Assembly (NCBI GenBank): GCA_943367755.1
Contig: CALRKB020000007.1
Span: 62,001 to 126,000 of the forward strand
Direction: 5' to 3'
Source: PCC-6802 sp943367755
Lineage (GTDB): Bacteria > Cyanobacteriota > Cyanobacteriia > Pseudanabaenales > Pseudanabaenaceae
Length of the DNA: 64,000 nt
Shown here piece by piece: positions 37,401-43,800 of the stretch. Positions within the stretch are counted from its first letter, which is position 1. The number at the start of each line of letters is the position of its first letter. Below the pieces are notes generated by a model that saw nothing but the letters and a program-made list of their open reading frames with translations, was not told the origin of the DNA and did no database searches. The translations under genes and the position numbers were made by a program.

Positions 37401-37801
37401 GCTACCTGAGTCCGAGTGCAGGACAACTCCAATCAGTTCCCCCAGCCCAAGTGAGATTTAACTACTTAGGACAAATCGCTCGGGAGGAATTGGGATCGGA
37501 TGTGTGGCATTTAACACAGGAGTCTGGAGGATCTGAAAGCAGCAAACTAGGATATCGCAGCCATCTACTGGACGCGAGCGGCTTAGTCATTGATGGCAGG
37601 CTGCAAATCGATTGGGCATACAGCAATGAAATCCACCAACGCAGCACGATAGAGCGTCTGGCCGAATGGTTTATGGAAGCTTTAAAGGATCTGATCGCCC
37701 GTTGCCAATCTCCCGATGCGGGTGGTTATACGCCTTCAGATTTTTCTAAAGCTGGTTTGAGCCAACAGGAACTGGACGATCTGATAGCAGAAATTGATTA
37801 A
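19430..37801 (+). CDS. NRPS with four C-A-T-E modules
   Basis: A 6123-residue synthetase that adds and epimerises four residues. Each module carries a D-L type C domain (YPLSP-QQGM at its start, HHLL.DGWSL active site), an A domain with the closing NGKID lysine, a T domain with GGDSI, and an E domain with HHL.VDGVSW, EGHGRE and FNYLG. Pockets read by eye suggest Thr, Val, Gly, Gly. The start at 19430 is supported by AGGAG and by N-terminal similarity to the next synthetase; 56 bases separate it from the previous stop. Two short in-frame insertions (23118-23138 and 24732-24752) add seven residues each. Modules 3 and 4 are a tandem duplication. The last E differs from the three internal ones and resembles the C-terminal E of the preceding protein. 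Confidence 0.95.
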   Translation: MTIADKTSNSKNVESIYPLSPMQQGMLFHTLYTPESRMYFQHLTCMLQGCLQVSAFEQAWQRVTERHPVLRTAFVWEKRSKPLQVVCKSVNLQWNHHDWRSLSSDEQKERLGEFLQADRAQGFELDRPPLMHFTLIRVAEDTYQFVWSYHHLLIDGWSLPNIVREVFAFYEVIGRNDDLYLKLPRPYRDYIAWLQKQDSSKAEAFWRQKLAGFIAPTPLSVDRTLANYQPHSSFSEQEIYLLEETTFALQSFVRQHQLTLNNLVQGVWALLLSRYSGESDIAFGATVSGRPAELFGVESMVGLFINTLPIRVKIPSEAELLPWLKALQVQQVELEQYARTPLVDIQGWSDVPRGMPLFESIVVFENYPVDESLKQQIANLNVSDIRSLEQTNFPLTVVASPGKQLHIKISYDTNRFDASTIARMLGHLQALLAGFVAKPEQKIGDLSLLTEPERQQLLVDWNSKQANYAQDLCVHQLFEQQVERNPDAIAIVFEDRQLTYGELNARANQLAHYLRELGVGADTLVGICVERSIEMLVGILGILKAGGAYVPLDPAYPQERLSFTIADSQIRILLTQQSQLSHLPVHEAKVLCLDGDWQNIASYPSQNPISLSTPENLAYVIYTSGSTGKPKGVLINHANVTRLFAATEQWFHFSCQDVWTLFHSFAFDFSVWEIWGALIYGGRLVVVPYWISRSPEAFYELLCQEQVTVLNQTPSAFQQLIQAEQGLASSGNLALRLVIFGGEALELQSLKPWFDLHGDVSPQLVNMYGITETTVHVTYRPITLLDLQESKGSVIGCPIPDLQVYVLDAQQRLLPIGVPGEIYVGGAGLARGYLNRPELTQERFIINPFSDRPQARLYRTGDLARYLPNGELEYLGRIDNQVKIRGFRIELGEIEAALSQHPNVLQTVVLAREDLPGNKRLVAYFVCSEQIPTANDLRRFLQEKLPEHAIPAAFVFLETFPLTPNGKIDRRALPSPDLTKQLEENFVVPRTPTEHTLAQIWAEVLGIERVGIRDNFFELGGDSILSLQIIARANQAGLQLTPKHLFGNQTIAELATVVGTSTKIQAEQGFVTGTVPLTPIQHWFFEQEQPEPHHFNQSVVLSVPADIKSELLQQVLQRLIYHHDALRLRFERVNSGWEQQNAGFEKTVSLQAIDLSAKSPEVQRSEMESIGSELQASLSFSDEPLIRAALFQLGSDTPGRLLLIIHHLAVDGVSWRIILEDLVTAYQQLVSLRGAANRDETIAFPAKTTSFRYWAQRLTEYAQSDALLSELSYWLEQAKRELPPLPTDNPTGLNTVASATTIVVTLSETETHSLLQEVPKAYNTKVNDILLAALALTMREWTGQNVQHLNLEGHGREDLFEEVDLSRTVGWFTSIFPIGLELEDTTNPEGILKSVKEQLRQIPLKGIGYGVLRYLRGDEAIAAKLKALSPQIGFNYLGQFDQTLDRTARFQLTMEAIGSSQSLDGHRIHLLDINSFIVKGRLQIDWTYSSNIHEAETIDTLARVFVQQLRSLIDRCLSPEAGGYTPSDFPLVRLSQPQLDRVLSGLQSQFAWKDLEDLYPLSPTQQGMLFHSVYSPDSGVYVELLSCVLRGNLDVSAFERAWQQVIARHPIFRTAFLWQQEQPLQLVYRQVPLAIAVQDWQGLSPNQQQYLLDELLESEQKHGFDLTQAPLMRLYLFALSSETYQFVWSHHHLLLDGWSLPLILKEVFDLYDAIVAGQTLHYQPVVSYRNYIAWLQQQDMDKAQAYWQQKLQGFAAPTPLNVERLDSVSLRGVANRSHEPHGGFDTQQLQLSPEATTALQSFARQHQLTPNNLLQGAWALLLAGYSGESDVVFGATVSGRPPALLGVESMVGLFINTLPMRVQVAGDTELLAWLKALQSQQVETEQYAYTPLVEIQNWSDVPRGMPLFESIVVFENYPVDASLRQRRGSLEFSEVRGIEQTNYPLTVGVVLGGELSVNISYDRSRFDADTITRMLGHLKTLLEGMVSCPELPIAQLPLLTAPEQKQLLADWNDTQVDYPFDRCIHQLFEQQVERTPDAVAVVFAEQHLTYRELNRRANQLARHLQTLGVKTEVLVGICVERSLEMVVGLLGILKAGGAYVPLDPDYPQERLRFMLADTQVSVLLTQKHLEDKLPEHGAQFVYVDEWQSDLAPQDWENPVSQTNSKNLAYINYTSGSTGQPKGVEVLHQGVLRLLFGVDYVCLDADQRLLQMAPISFDASTFEIWGALLHGGQCVLFPGKIPTTRELSHEIEKRGITTMWLTAALFNSIVDESPSALSGIRQLAIGGEALSVAHVRIAHENLPSTQIINGYGPTESTTFACCYLIPRELNERTKSIPIGRPIANTQVYLLDAHLQPVPVGVPGELHIGGDGLARGYLNRSELTAEKFIPNPFSSDPQARLYKTGDLVRYLPDGGIEYIGRIDNQVKIRGFRIELGEIETALLQHPAVLQAVAIAREHDPGKKRLVAYIVCNTSQNAAIGELRQFLKEKLPEYMLPSAFVFLESLPLTPNGKIDLRALPAPDLTQQLEENFVAPRTEVEQRLAKIWAEVLGIEQVGIRDNFFELGGDSILSLQIVARANQAGIQLTPKQLFGNQTIAELAGVAGMAKQMQAEQGLVTGSVPLTPIQHWFFEQEQSEPHHFNQSVVLSVPADLNPDRLEQVLQHLVRHHDALRLQFDRVDSGWEQVNADVSKSLALQVFDLSKKSSEEQQSALGTIGNELQASLSLSDGLLIRVALFQFGSDRPSRLLAIVHHLAVDGVSWRILLEDLSNAYQQVIRGESIQLPPKTTSFQDWAIRLVEYAQTDTLSSELSYWLEQANKQLSPLPTDDPAGKNTIASAATISASMSSAETHALLHEVPKAYNTQVNDILLAALVMATNQWTGGSGLRLDLEGHGREDLFDEVDLSRTVGWFTTTFPVVLDQVDTNQLGDTLKSVKEQLRGIPNKGIGYGLLRYLCEDTEVVHQIQNYPSAEISFNYLGQFDRTLDRTSEFQLTTESIGSPQSSIGQRAHLLDINCFIAEGRLQIDWTYSTNIHRAETIESLVKAFVCQLQSSIAHCISPDAGGYTPSDFPLAKLNQARLDQIAFDLQDSSTWKNLEDLYPLSPAQQGMLFHSVLAPDSGVYVELFSCTLRGRLNLTAFEQAWQQVIARHAILRSAFLWQQDRPLQLVYRQVDLPLGMQNWRSFTPEVQQQQIVELLDLEHKQGFDLGRAPLMRLHLIELDADAHQFIWSYHHLLLDGWSLPLVLKEVFDRYDALCAGVSLRSEPTVAYRKYIAWLQQQDADKAQTYWQQKLQGFTAPTPLNVERPHSNRQQFSDYSDRTILLSAETTTALQLFARQHQLTLNNLMQGAWALLLAGYSGESDVVFGATVSGRPPTLVGVESMVGLFINTLPMRVQLGGDTELLPWLKALQSQQVETEQYAYTPLVEIQNWSDVPRGTPLFESIVVFENYPVDASLGQRQGSLDVTNVRGIEQTNYPLTAIVVLGEQVSVNISYDQSRFDADTITRMLGHLQTLLEGMVSSSEQSISQLPLLTTSERQQLLVEWNDTQADYPRDHCIHQLFEQQVERTPDAVAVVFEEQQLTYRELDWRSNQLAHYLQTLGVKPEVLVGICVERNLDMVVGMLGILKAGGAYVPLDPNYPQERLQFMLADAQVPVLLTQQHLVEILPEHGAQVVCLDDWEAIAQFSSAPCSSDIKPDNLVYVLYTSGSTGRPKGVAIEHRSPVALVSWAKEVFTSEQIAGVLASTSICFDLSVFELFVPLCWGGKVILAENALQLPTLSTAEQITLINTVPSAITELVRVNGIPNGVKTVNLAGEPLQNQLVQQIYQQDNILQVFNLYGPSEDTTYSTFAAIARGTNTSPPIGRPIANTQVYILNQNLQPVPIGVPGELHIGGAGLAREYLNRPELTQEKFIANPFSTDPQARLYKTGDLARYLPDGNIEYLGRIDNQVKIRGFRIELGEIEAALSQHPTISQTAVIAREDEPGTNRLVAYLVCDFAQTSQTLTVNELRQFLKEKLPEYMLPSAFVFLEALPLTPNGKIDRRALPAPDLTQQLEENFVAPRTEVEQRLAKIWADVLGIQQVGIRDNFFELGGDSILSLQIVARANQAELQLTPKQLFANQTIAELATVVGTSVKIEAEQGLVTGTVPLTPIQHWFFEQEQPEPHHYNQSVLLSVPANIQSELLQQGLQQLVLHHDALRLRFARTDTGWEQINSDITEALTLQVIDLSEKSAEEQQTALEAIGNELHASLNLSNGSLMRAVLFQFGHNIPGRLLAIVHHLAVDGVSWRILLEDLVTAYQQLSREETIALPAKTTSFRYWAQRLAEYAQSDTLSSELAYWNKQSKKQLPSLPIDNPKGENTIASAATISVSLTDTDTRALLQEVPKAYNTQMNDVLLTALGRAMRNWTGSSGLRLDLEGHGREDLFDEVNISRTVGWFTTLFPVVLDLEGTASPQDALKSVKEQLRGIPNKGMGYGLLRYLSEGTKVGIQLQDSPSAEICFNYLGQFDQTLETSSEFQLTAESIGSPQSLAGKRSHLLEINSFIVEGQLLLNWTYSTNIHQAATIEQLVEAFVRELRSLIAHCTSLNEGGYTPSDFQLATITQSELDRLTSGLTNWRDLEDLYPLSPTQQGMVFHSLFAPDSGVYVELFNCTLQGDLDVVAFEQAWQQIIERHATFRTAFHWQQEQPLQLVYRQANPPLHLQDWRSYSDEVQHQQLEALLESEQQQGFDLAHAPLIRLHLIQMSSKTHQFVWSHHHLLLDGWSLPLVLKEVFDRYEALRVGTTLPIQPTVAYHKYIAWLQQQDMGKAQTYWQQKLQGFTAPTPLNIERFYTDRQQHIGFDTQQLQLSRETTIALQLFARQHQLTLNNLMQGAWALLLAGYSGESDVVFGATVSGRPPDLMGVESMVGLFINTLPMRVQVERDTELLPWLKALQSQQVETEQYAYTPLVEIQNWSDVPRGTPLFESIVVFENYPVDASLKQRKGSLDVTNVRGIEQTNYPLTAIVVLGEQVSVNISYDQSRFDADTITRMLGHLQTLLEGMVSSPKQIVTQLPLLTAAEKQQLLVDWNDTQADYPKEYCIHKLFEQQVERTPDAVAVVFGEQHLTYRELDRRSNQLAHYLQALGVKNEVLVGICVERNLDMVVGMLGILKAGGAYVPLDPNYPQERLSFMLADSQVSVLLTQQQLIETLPKHSAQVVCLDDWEAIAQFSDEPCPSDIKPENLVYVLYTSGSTGRPKGVAIEHRSPVALVPWAREVFTSEQIAGVLASTSICFDLSVFELFVPLCWGGKVILAENALQLPTLSTAEQVTLINTVPSAITELVRVNGIPQGVKTVNLAGEPLQNQLVQQIYQQDNIQQVFNLYGPSEDTTYSTFAAIAKGTNTPPPIGRPIANTQVYILNQNLQPVPIGVPGELHISGAGLAREYLNRPELTQERFIPNPFSDDPQARLYKTGDLVRYLPDGNIEYLGRIDNQVKIRGFRIELGEIEAALSQHLTISQTAVIAREDEPGKKLLVAYLVCDSEHNPAANDLRQFLKEKLPEFMLPSAFVFLEALPLTPNGKIDRRALPAPYLIQQLEESFVAPRTEVEQSLAQIWAEVLGIEQVGIRDNFFELGGDSILSLQIFARANQAGLQLTPKQLFANQTIAELATVAGTAKTIQVEQGLVAGVVPLTPIQHWFFEQEQPEQHHFNQSVLLSVPADLNPELLEKVMQQLVLHHDALRLRFECTDTGWEQINSDIAEPVALQVVDLSSMQPEMQQVKLESIGSELQASLNLSDGPLMKAVLFQLGSNVPGRLLAIVHHLVVDGVSWRILLEDLVTAYQQLSRAEAIQLPPKTTSFKQWATQLAGYGQSDALVIELDFWLSQSERHVASLPVDYPLSQESNTVASTSTVSVSLNAAETRALLQEVPSAYNTQINDVLLTALLLSFARWTGERSLRLDLEGHGREDLFEDADVSRTVGWFTTLFPIQLHLGDEKQPDRILKSVKEQLRRLPNRGIGYGILRYLSPSAGQLQSVPPAQVRFNYLGQIAREELGSDVWHLTQESGGSESSKLGYRSHLLDASGLVIDGRLQIDWAYSNEIHQRSTIERLAEWFMEALKDLIARCQSPDAGGYTPSDFSKAGLSQQELDDLIAEID
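19475..24050 (+). other. NRPS module 3: C-A-T-E, Thr pocket
   Basis: The pocket residues read D-F-W-N-I-G-M-V-H plus Lys, identical to the standard threonine code. The E domain predicts D-Thr or D-allo-Thr. A 21-base element interrupts the E domain at 23118-23138. Confidence 0.85.
23118..23138 (+). repeat. 21-base small dispersed repeat, copy 1 (in E domain of module 3)
   Basis: The element begins TTAGTTTACG and ends GCAGCCA. It is followed by ATCGC and preceded by CTCG, so removing it restores CGATCGC, a HIP1-like site. The E domain of module 5 lacks exactly these 21 bases at the same place (AYQQLSREET against AYQQLVSLRGAANRDET). Confidence 0.85.
24085..28670 (+). other. NRPS module 4: C-A-T-E, Val-type pocket
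   Basis: The pocket reads D-A-F-W-A-G-G-T-F plus Lys, one change (A for I) from the usual valine code. The C domain carries the second 21-base insertion at 24732-24752. The closing motif is NGKIDLRALP, with Leu where the other modules have Arg; the catalytic Lys is kept. Confidence 0.75.
24732..24752 (+). repeat. 21-base small dispersed repeat, copy 2 (in C domain of module 4)
   Basis: It is flanked by GCG and ATCGC; removal restores a perfect GCGATCGC. It differs from copy 1 by a single base (GTA for GCA) in the loop of the small inverted repeat TGGC-loop-GCCA. Without it the protein would read SDR, aligning with TDR of module 6 and SNR of module 5. Confidence 0.85.
28700..33240 (+). other. 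NRPS module 5: C-A-T-E, Gly-type pocket
   Basis: The pocket reads D-L-F-N-N-A-L-T-Y plus Lys, which I recall from cyanobacterial glycine-activating modules. A complete E domain follows, which has no stereochemical effect on glycine. Most of C and A is duplicated in the next module. Confidence 0.7.
28704..36120 (+). repeat. Tandem duplication of most of an NRPS module, period 4560 bases
   Basis: The C and A domains of modules 5 and 6 align at a constant 4560-base offset, for example 29411 with 33971 and 30501 with 35061, with long near-identical runs. The offset falls to 4551 after a three-codon difference near 31410/35960. The following T and E domains are clearly more diverged, so the recent copying covered C and A rather than the whole module. 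Confidence 0.85.
33255..37795 (+). other. NRPS module 6: C-A-T-E, Gly-type pocket
   Basis: The pocket is identical to that of module 5. The E domain has HHLVVDGVSW and RFNYLGQIAR and belongs with the C-terminal E of the first synthetase rather than with the internal E domains. It is the presumed docking donor for the next protein. Confidence 0.7.
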
Positions 37802-37815
37802 GAGGAGAAACGGCA

Positions 37816-40800
37816 ATGGCGATCGCAGACAAACAAACCAAAAGCAAAAATATCGAATCGATCTACCCCCTCTCCTCCATGCAACAGGGGATGTTGTTCC
37901 ATACTCTGTATGCCCCGGCGTCGGGCGTGTATGTAGAACAGTTGAGTTGCACGCTCCACGGTCGCCTGGACGAACCTGCATTCGAGCGAGCCTGGCAACA
38001 GGTCGTGCAACGCCATGCCGTCCTGCGTACCCTGTTTGTTTGGGAAAACCGCAAAAAACCGCTCCAGGTCGTTCGCAAGACAGTCGATTTACCCTGGACT
38101 TGCGAAGATTGGCGATCGCATACTTCTGCCGAACAACAGGAAAACCTGGAAGCTTTCTTAAAGGGCGATTGCGAACGGGGCTTTGAATTGGATCGGGCAC
38201 CATTATTGCGATGCACCCTTATTCACTTAGCTGACAATACTTACCAGTTCGTTTGGAGCTACCATCACCTGCTGCTCGATGGCTGGTCCCTAGCAAAAGT
38301 CATTCAAGAAGTCTTTGCACTTTACGAAGCTTTCAACAAGGGCGAGAATCTGTTCTTGCCCTCGCCTCGCCCCTATGAAGATTACATCACCTGGTTGCAA
38401 CAGCAGGATATCGCTGAAGCAGAACGGTTCTGGCGACAGAAACTCCAGGGCTTTACAGCACCGACACCCCTGATTGTGGATCGACTGTCGAGCGATCGCG
38501 AGCAATTATCTGGCTATGCTACCGAGTATATTCAGTTTGCACCCGCAGCAACTGCCGCGCTCCAGGCATTCGTAAGACAGCACCAACTTACCCTCAACAA
38601 TCTGGTGCAGGGAGCCTGGGCAATTCTGCTGAGTCGCTACAGCGGCGAATTAGATGTTGTATTCGGCGCTACGGTCTCCGGTCGTCCCCCAGAACTGATG
38701 GGTGTGGAATCGATGGTGGGACTGTTCATCAATACCCTACCCATGCGCGTGCAAGTTGCAGGGGATATCCCACTGCTGCCCTGGCTGAAGAAATTACAAG
38801 CTCAACAGGTGGAGTCAGAACAGTTCGCACATGCGCCTCTAGTCGAGCTTCAAAGCTGGAGCGACCTGCCGGGAGGTATGCCTCTGTTTGAGAGCATTGT
38901 CGTATTTGAGAATTATCCCATCGATGAATCTCTGCAAGAGCAGGACGGGAGCCTGGATGTCTTAAATATTCAGAGCACAGAGCAGACGAATTATCCACTG
39001 ACGTTGGTAGCGATACTAGGCGAGCAGTTATCGGTCAGCCTGCATTACGAGACAGATCGCTTCGATCGCGATGCGATCGCCCGCATGGCAGGGCACTTAC
39101 AGACTTTGTTGGCGGGAATGGTAGGTTCCCCAGAACGATACATTCGCGAATTACCTCTTCTGACAACTTCAGAACAAAAGCAGTTATTGGTGGAGTGGAA
39201 CGATACGCAGGTAGACTATCCCAAGGATTGGTGCGTCCACCAGCTTTTCGAACAACAAGTGGATCGCAATCCCGATGCTATTGCCGTCGTATTTGAAGGC
39301 CAATATCTAACCTACTGGGAACTCAATACGCGCGCCAACCAACTGGCGTACTATTTGCAGACCCTGGGCGTGGGGCCAGAGGTGCTGGTCGGCATCTGTG
39401 CAGAACGTTCCTTCGATCTGATCGTGGGATTACTGGGCACGCTCAAAGCAGGCGGAGCCTACGTCCCACTCGATCCCAATTATCCCTCCGAACGACTGGA
39501 GTACATGCTGTCAGACTCCCAGATATCGGTGCTGTTGACCCAGAAACATCTGGTTGAGAGACTGCCAAAGCATAGAACAACCGTCGTTTGCCTGGACATG
39601 GCATGGTACCAAATCGCCCAACGCAACCCCGAAAACCCCGTTAGCGGCGTCAAGCCCAACAACCTATCCTATGTCATCTACACCTCAGGTTCCACAGGTC
39701 AGCCTAAGGGTGTCCAGGTCGAGCACCGGGGACTGCTGAATCTGGTCTACTGGCATCAACGCGCTTTTGCCGTTACGCCATCAGATCGAGCAACCCAATT
39801 GGCAGGAATCGCCTTTGACGCTTCGGCATGGGAACTGTGGCCCTATCTGGCAGCGGGAGCGAGCGTCTATTTAGTCAAGCCTGAACTGTTAGGCTCTCCC
39901 GTCGATCTCCAGAACTGGCTGATCGCGAACGCGATCACGATCGCCTTTTTACCAACTCCGCTGGCAGCGGAATTTTTATCTCTGGATTGGCATGAAGGGA
40001 CTTCGCTGCGAGCCATCTTGACGGGTGGGGATAAGCTGCACAGCTACCCGTCTGCTTCACTTCCGTTTGAGTTAGTGAATAACTACGGCCCCACTGAGAA
40101 TACTGTAGTCACTACCTCAGGACGGATTGCCCACAGCAGAGGTGACTCGGTTGCTCCTGCGATTGGTCGGCCTATTAGTAACGTGCAAGTCTATATTCTC
40201 GACGCTCATCTTCAACCCGTTCCGATTGGCATCCCTGGAGAACTGCATATTGGCGGCGCGGGTCTGGCACGCGGCTACTTGAATCGTCCTGAATTGACCA
40301 AAGAGAAATTTATCCCGAATCCCTTCAGCGACGACCCGCAGGCACGGCTATATAAATCTGGCGACCTGGTTCGCTACTTAGCGGATGGCAATATCGAGTA
40401 CGTCGGACGCATTGACAATCAGGTCAAAATTCGCGGCTTCCGCATCGAGTTGGGTGAAATCGAAGCGGCACTGAGCCAGCATCCAGGCGTATTAAAGGCA
40501 GTAGCGATCGCGCGGGAAGATATTCCTGGGGGTAAATGCATAGTTGCCTATCTAGTCTGCAATTCGGAACAAACTCCTACAGTGAATGACCTGCGGCAAT
40601 TCCTCAAGCAAAAATTGCCAGAGTACATGATGCCCTCAGCATTTGTTTTCTTGGAATCGTTACCGCTTACTCCGAACGGCAAAATTGATCGCCGTGCCCT
40701 ACCTGTCCCCGACTTCTCTCAACAACTAGAAGCGCAGTGCGTAGCTCCTAAAAACCCTATCGAGCAGACCCTAGTGCAAATCTGGTCGGACGTTTTAGGC

Positions 40801-43800
40801 ATCGAACGGGTTGGCATTCGCGATAACTTTTTCGAACTCGGCGGCCACTCTTTACTGGCAACTCAACTGATCTCGCGGGTGAGGACTGCCTTTAAATTGG
40901 AAGTGCCCTTACGCAACCTGTTTGAATCGCCAACAATTGCGGAGTTATCAGAATACGTTCGGCGATCGCAACAAGGTGCCACCGAACTAACAGCACCTCC
41001 ACTGCAGGCGATCGCTCCCGACAAACGCGACGAACCCATACCGCTCTCCTTTTCCCAGCAACGACTGTGGTTCCTGCACCAACTAGCCCCAAATGGTGCG
41101 GCTTATCACATCCCCGGTGCCGTTCGCTTGCAAGGTCAATTGCACGTCGCAGCGCTGGAACGCAGTTTCCAAGAGATAGTTCGCCGCCATGAAGCCCTGC
41201 GTACCAATTTTATCGTTCGAGACGGGCATCCCGTGCAGATCGTGCGGGGCGATTCCGCTTGGCATCTGACCATTGTCGATCTACAACACTTACCTGCTGT
41301 CGAACGCGATCGCGAAACGCAGCGATTGGCGATTTCCCAAGCAGTGCAGCCCTTTGATTTAACTGAAGATCGGTTAGTACGGATTACATTGTTGGTGTTG
41401 TCGGAGACAGAGCATATCCTCCTGTTCTGCATGCATCACATTGTCTCCGACGGCTGGTCGATGGGTGCGTTCGTACGGGAACTGGCCGCTCTTTACACTG
41501 CCTTCTATCACGATCGCCCCTCTCCCTTGTCCGAACTTTCCATTCAATATGCCGACTTTGCCGTCTGGCAGCGGCAATGGTTGCAAGGAGAAGTGCTGCA
41601 AGCCCAACTCAATTACTGGCAGAAACAACTGGCAGACGCACCCGCGCTGTTGGAACTGCCCAGCGATCGCCCCAGACCCGCCGTGCAGAGTTGGCGGGGG
41701 GCAACGCAATCCTTCTCAATCCCACTGGAACTGACCGAAGCACTCAATCTGCTGAGCCGTCGCGAGAGCGTCACCCCGTTCATGGCTCTATTAGCCGCAT
41801 TCGACGTGCTGCTCTACCGCTACACCGGACAGGTGGATATCTTAGTTAGCTCGCCGATCGCCAACCGCAACCGCAGTGAAATCGAAGACTTAATTGGCTT
41901 CTTCGTCAACACGATAGTTCTGCGAGCCGATCTGTCAGGCAATCCTAGTTTTCGAGAATTACTGGGACGGGTTCGAGAGAATTGCTTGGGAGCCTATGCC
42001 CATCAAGACCTGCCCTTCGAATTGCTGGTCGAGGGATTGCATTTGGAACGCGACCTCAGTTACACACCATTGTTCCAGGTGATGTTCGTCCTCCAGAACG
42101 CCCCGATGTCGGATATAGAACTACCTGGTTTAACGTTGAGTGCCTTGGCAGGAGAAACCCAAACGGCAAAATTCGATTTGACGCTGACGATCGAGGAATC
42201 AGAGGAAGGATACGTAGGATTGTGGGAATACAACACCGACCTGTTCGATGCCGCCACGATCGCCCGCATGGCAGGGCACTACCAGATACTCCTGGAGAGC
42301 ATTGTCGCCAAGCCAGAGCAGCCGATTTGCGAATTGCCCATAATGTCCGCAGCCGAGCAACACCAGTTAGTTAATTGGAACGACACCCAGACCGACTATC
42401 CCCGCGACCTGTGCATCCATCAAGCGTTCGAACGACAGGTAGAACTCACTCCAGATGCGATCGCCGCCGTCTTCGCAGAAGGGCAGTTTACTTACAGAGA
42501 ATTAAATGACCGCGCCAATCAACTGGCTCGTTACCTGCAAACCCTGGGAGTAAGAACGGAGGTACTGGTCGGTATCTGCGTCGAACGCTCCCTCGACCTG
42601 GTGGTGGGGATGTTAGGCATTCTCAAAGCAGGAGGAGCTTACGTGCCGCTCGACCCCAACTATCCCCAGGAACGCTTGAATTACATGCTGGTCGACGCAC
42701 AGGTGTCAGTCCTGCTGACCCAACAACAATTGGTGGAAGAACTGCCCGAATTGCGGGTGAAGGCGGTCTGCTTAGATTCGGATTGGCAAATCATCGCCGC
42801 TGAAAGCCAAGACAATCTCCCCTGTGAGGTGACAGCGGACAATCTAGCCTACGTCATCTATACCTCTGGTTCCACTGGCCAGCCCAAAGGAGTTATGGTT
42901 TCCCATCGTGCCGTGAATCGACTGGTATTGAATACTGACTACGTGCAATTAGGATCGGGCGATCGCATCGCCCAGGCATCAAATGCGTCGTTCGATGCGG
43001 CGACTTTTGAGATTTGGGGAGCGCTGCTGAATGGTGCGAGGTTGGTGGGCGTACCCCAGCAGGTAGTGCTTTCATTGCAGGAATTCGCGGTCTACATTCG
43101 GGAACATGGCATCAACGTATTGTTTCTGACCACGGCTCTGTTCAATCAGATTGCCAGCTTTGTCCCCCAAGCGTTCGGTTCCTTGCGCTATCTGCTGTTT
43201 GGCGGCGAGGCTGTCGATCCGAGGTGGGTGAGAGAAGTACTGCAAAACGGCGCTCCGCAGCATCTGCTGCACGTATACGGCCCGACGGAAAACACGACAT
43301 ACTCCTCGTGGTTCTTGGTACGGGAAGTATCTGAAACGGCAACGACGATTCCAATCGGCAGGCCGATTGCCAATACCCAGATCTACGTGCTGGATGGGAA
43401 CATGCAACCAGTACCTGTAGGCGTGCCTGGGGAGTTACATGTGGGTGGAGATGGTTTGGCGAGAGGGTATCTGAATCGACCGGAGTTGACGCAGGAGAAA
43501 TTCGTTCCCAATCCATTTAGCCCCGACCCGCAGTCGCGTTTATACAAAACGGGAGACCTGGTGTGTTATGTGTCCAATATCAGTCCCGATGGCAGCATCG
43601 AGTACATCGGACGCATTGACAATCAGGTGAAGATTCGCGGCTTCCGAATCGAACTCGGTGAAATCGAAACTGCGCTACTCCAGCATTCTGCGATCCGAGA
43701 AGTTGTGGTTTTGGCGCGGGAAGATATTCCGGGCGATCGCCGCCTGGTGGCCTATGTGGTGGTGCAGGAGGTGCGGGAAGTACAGGCACCGAGTATTAGC

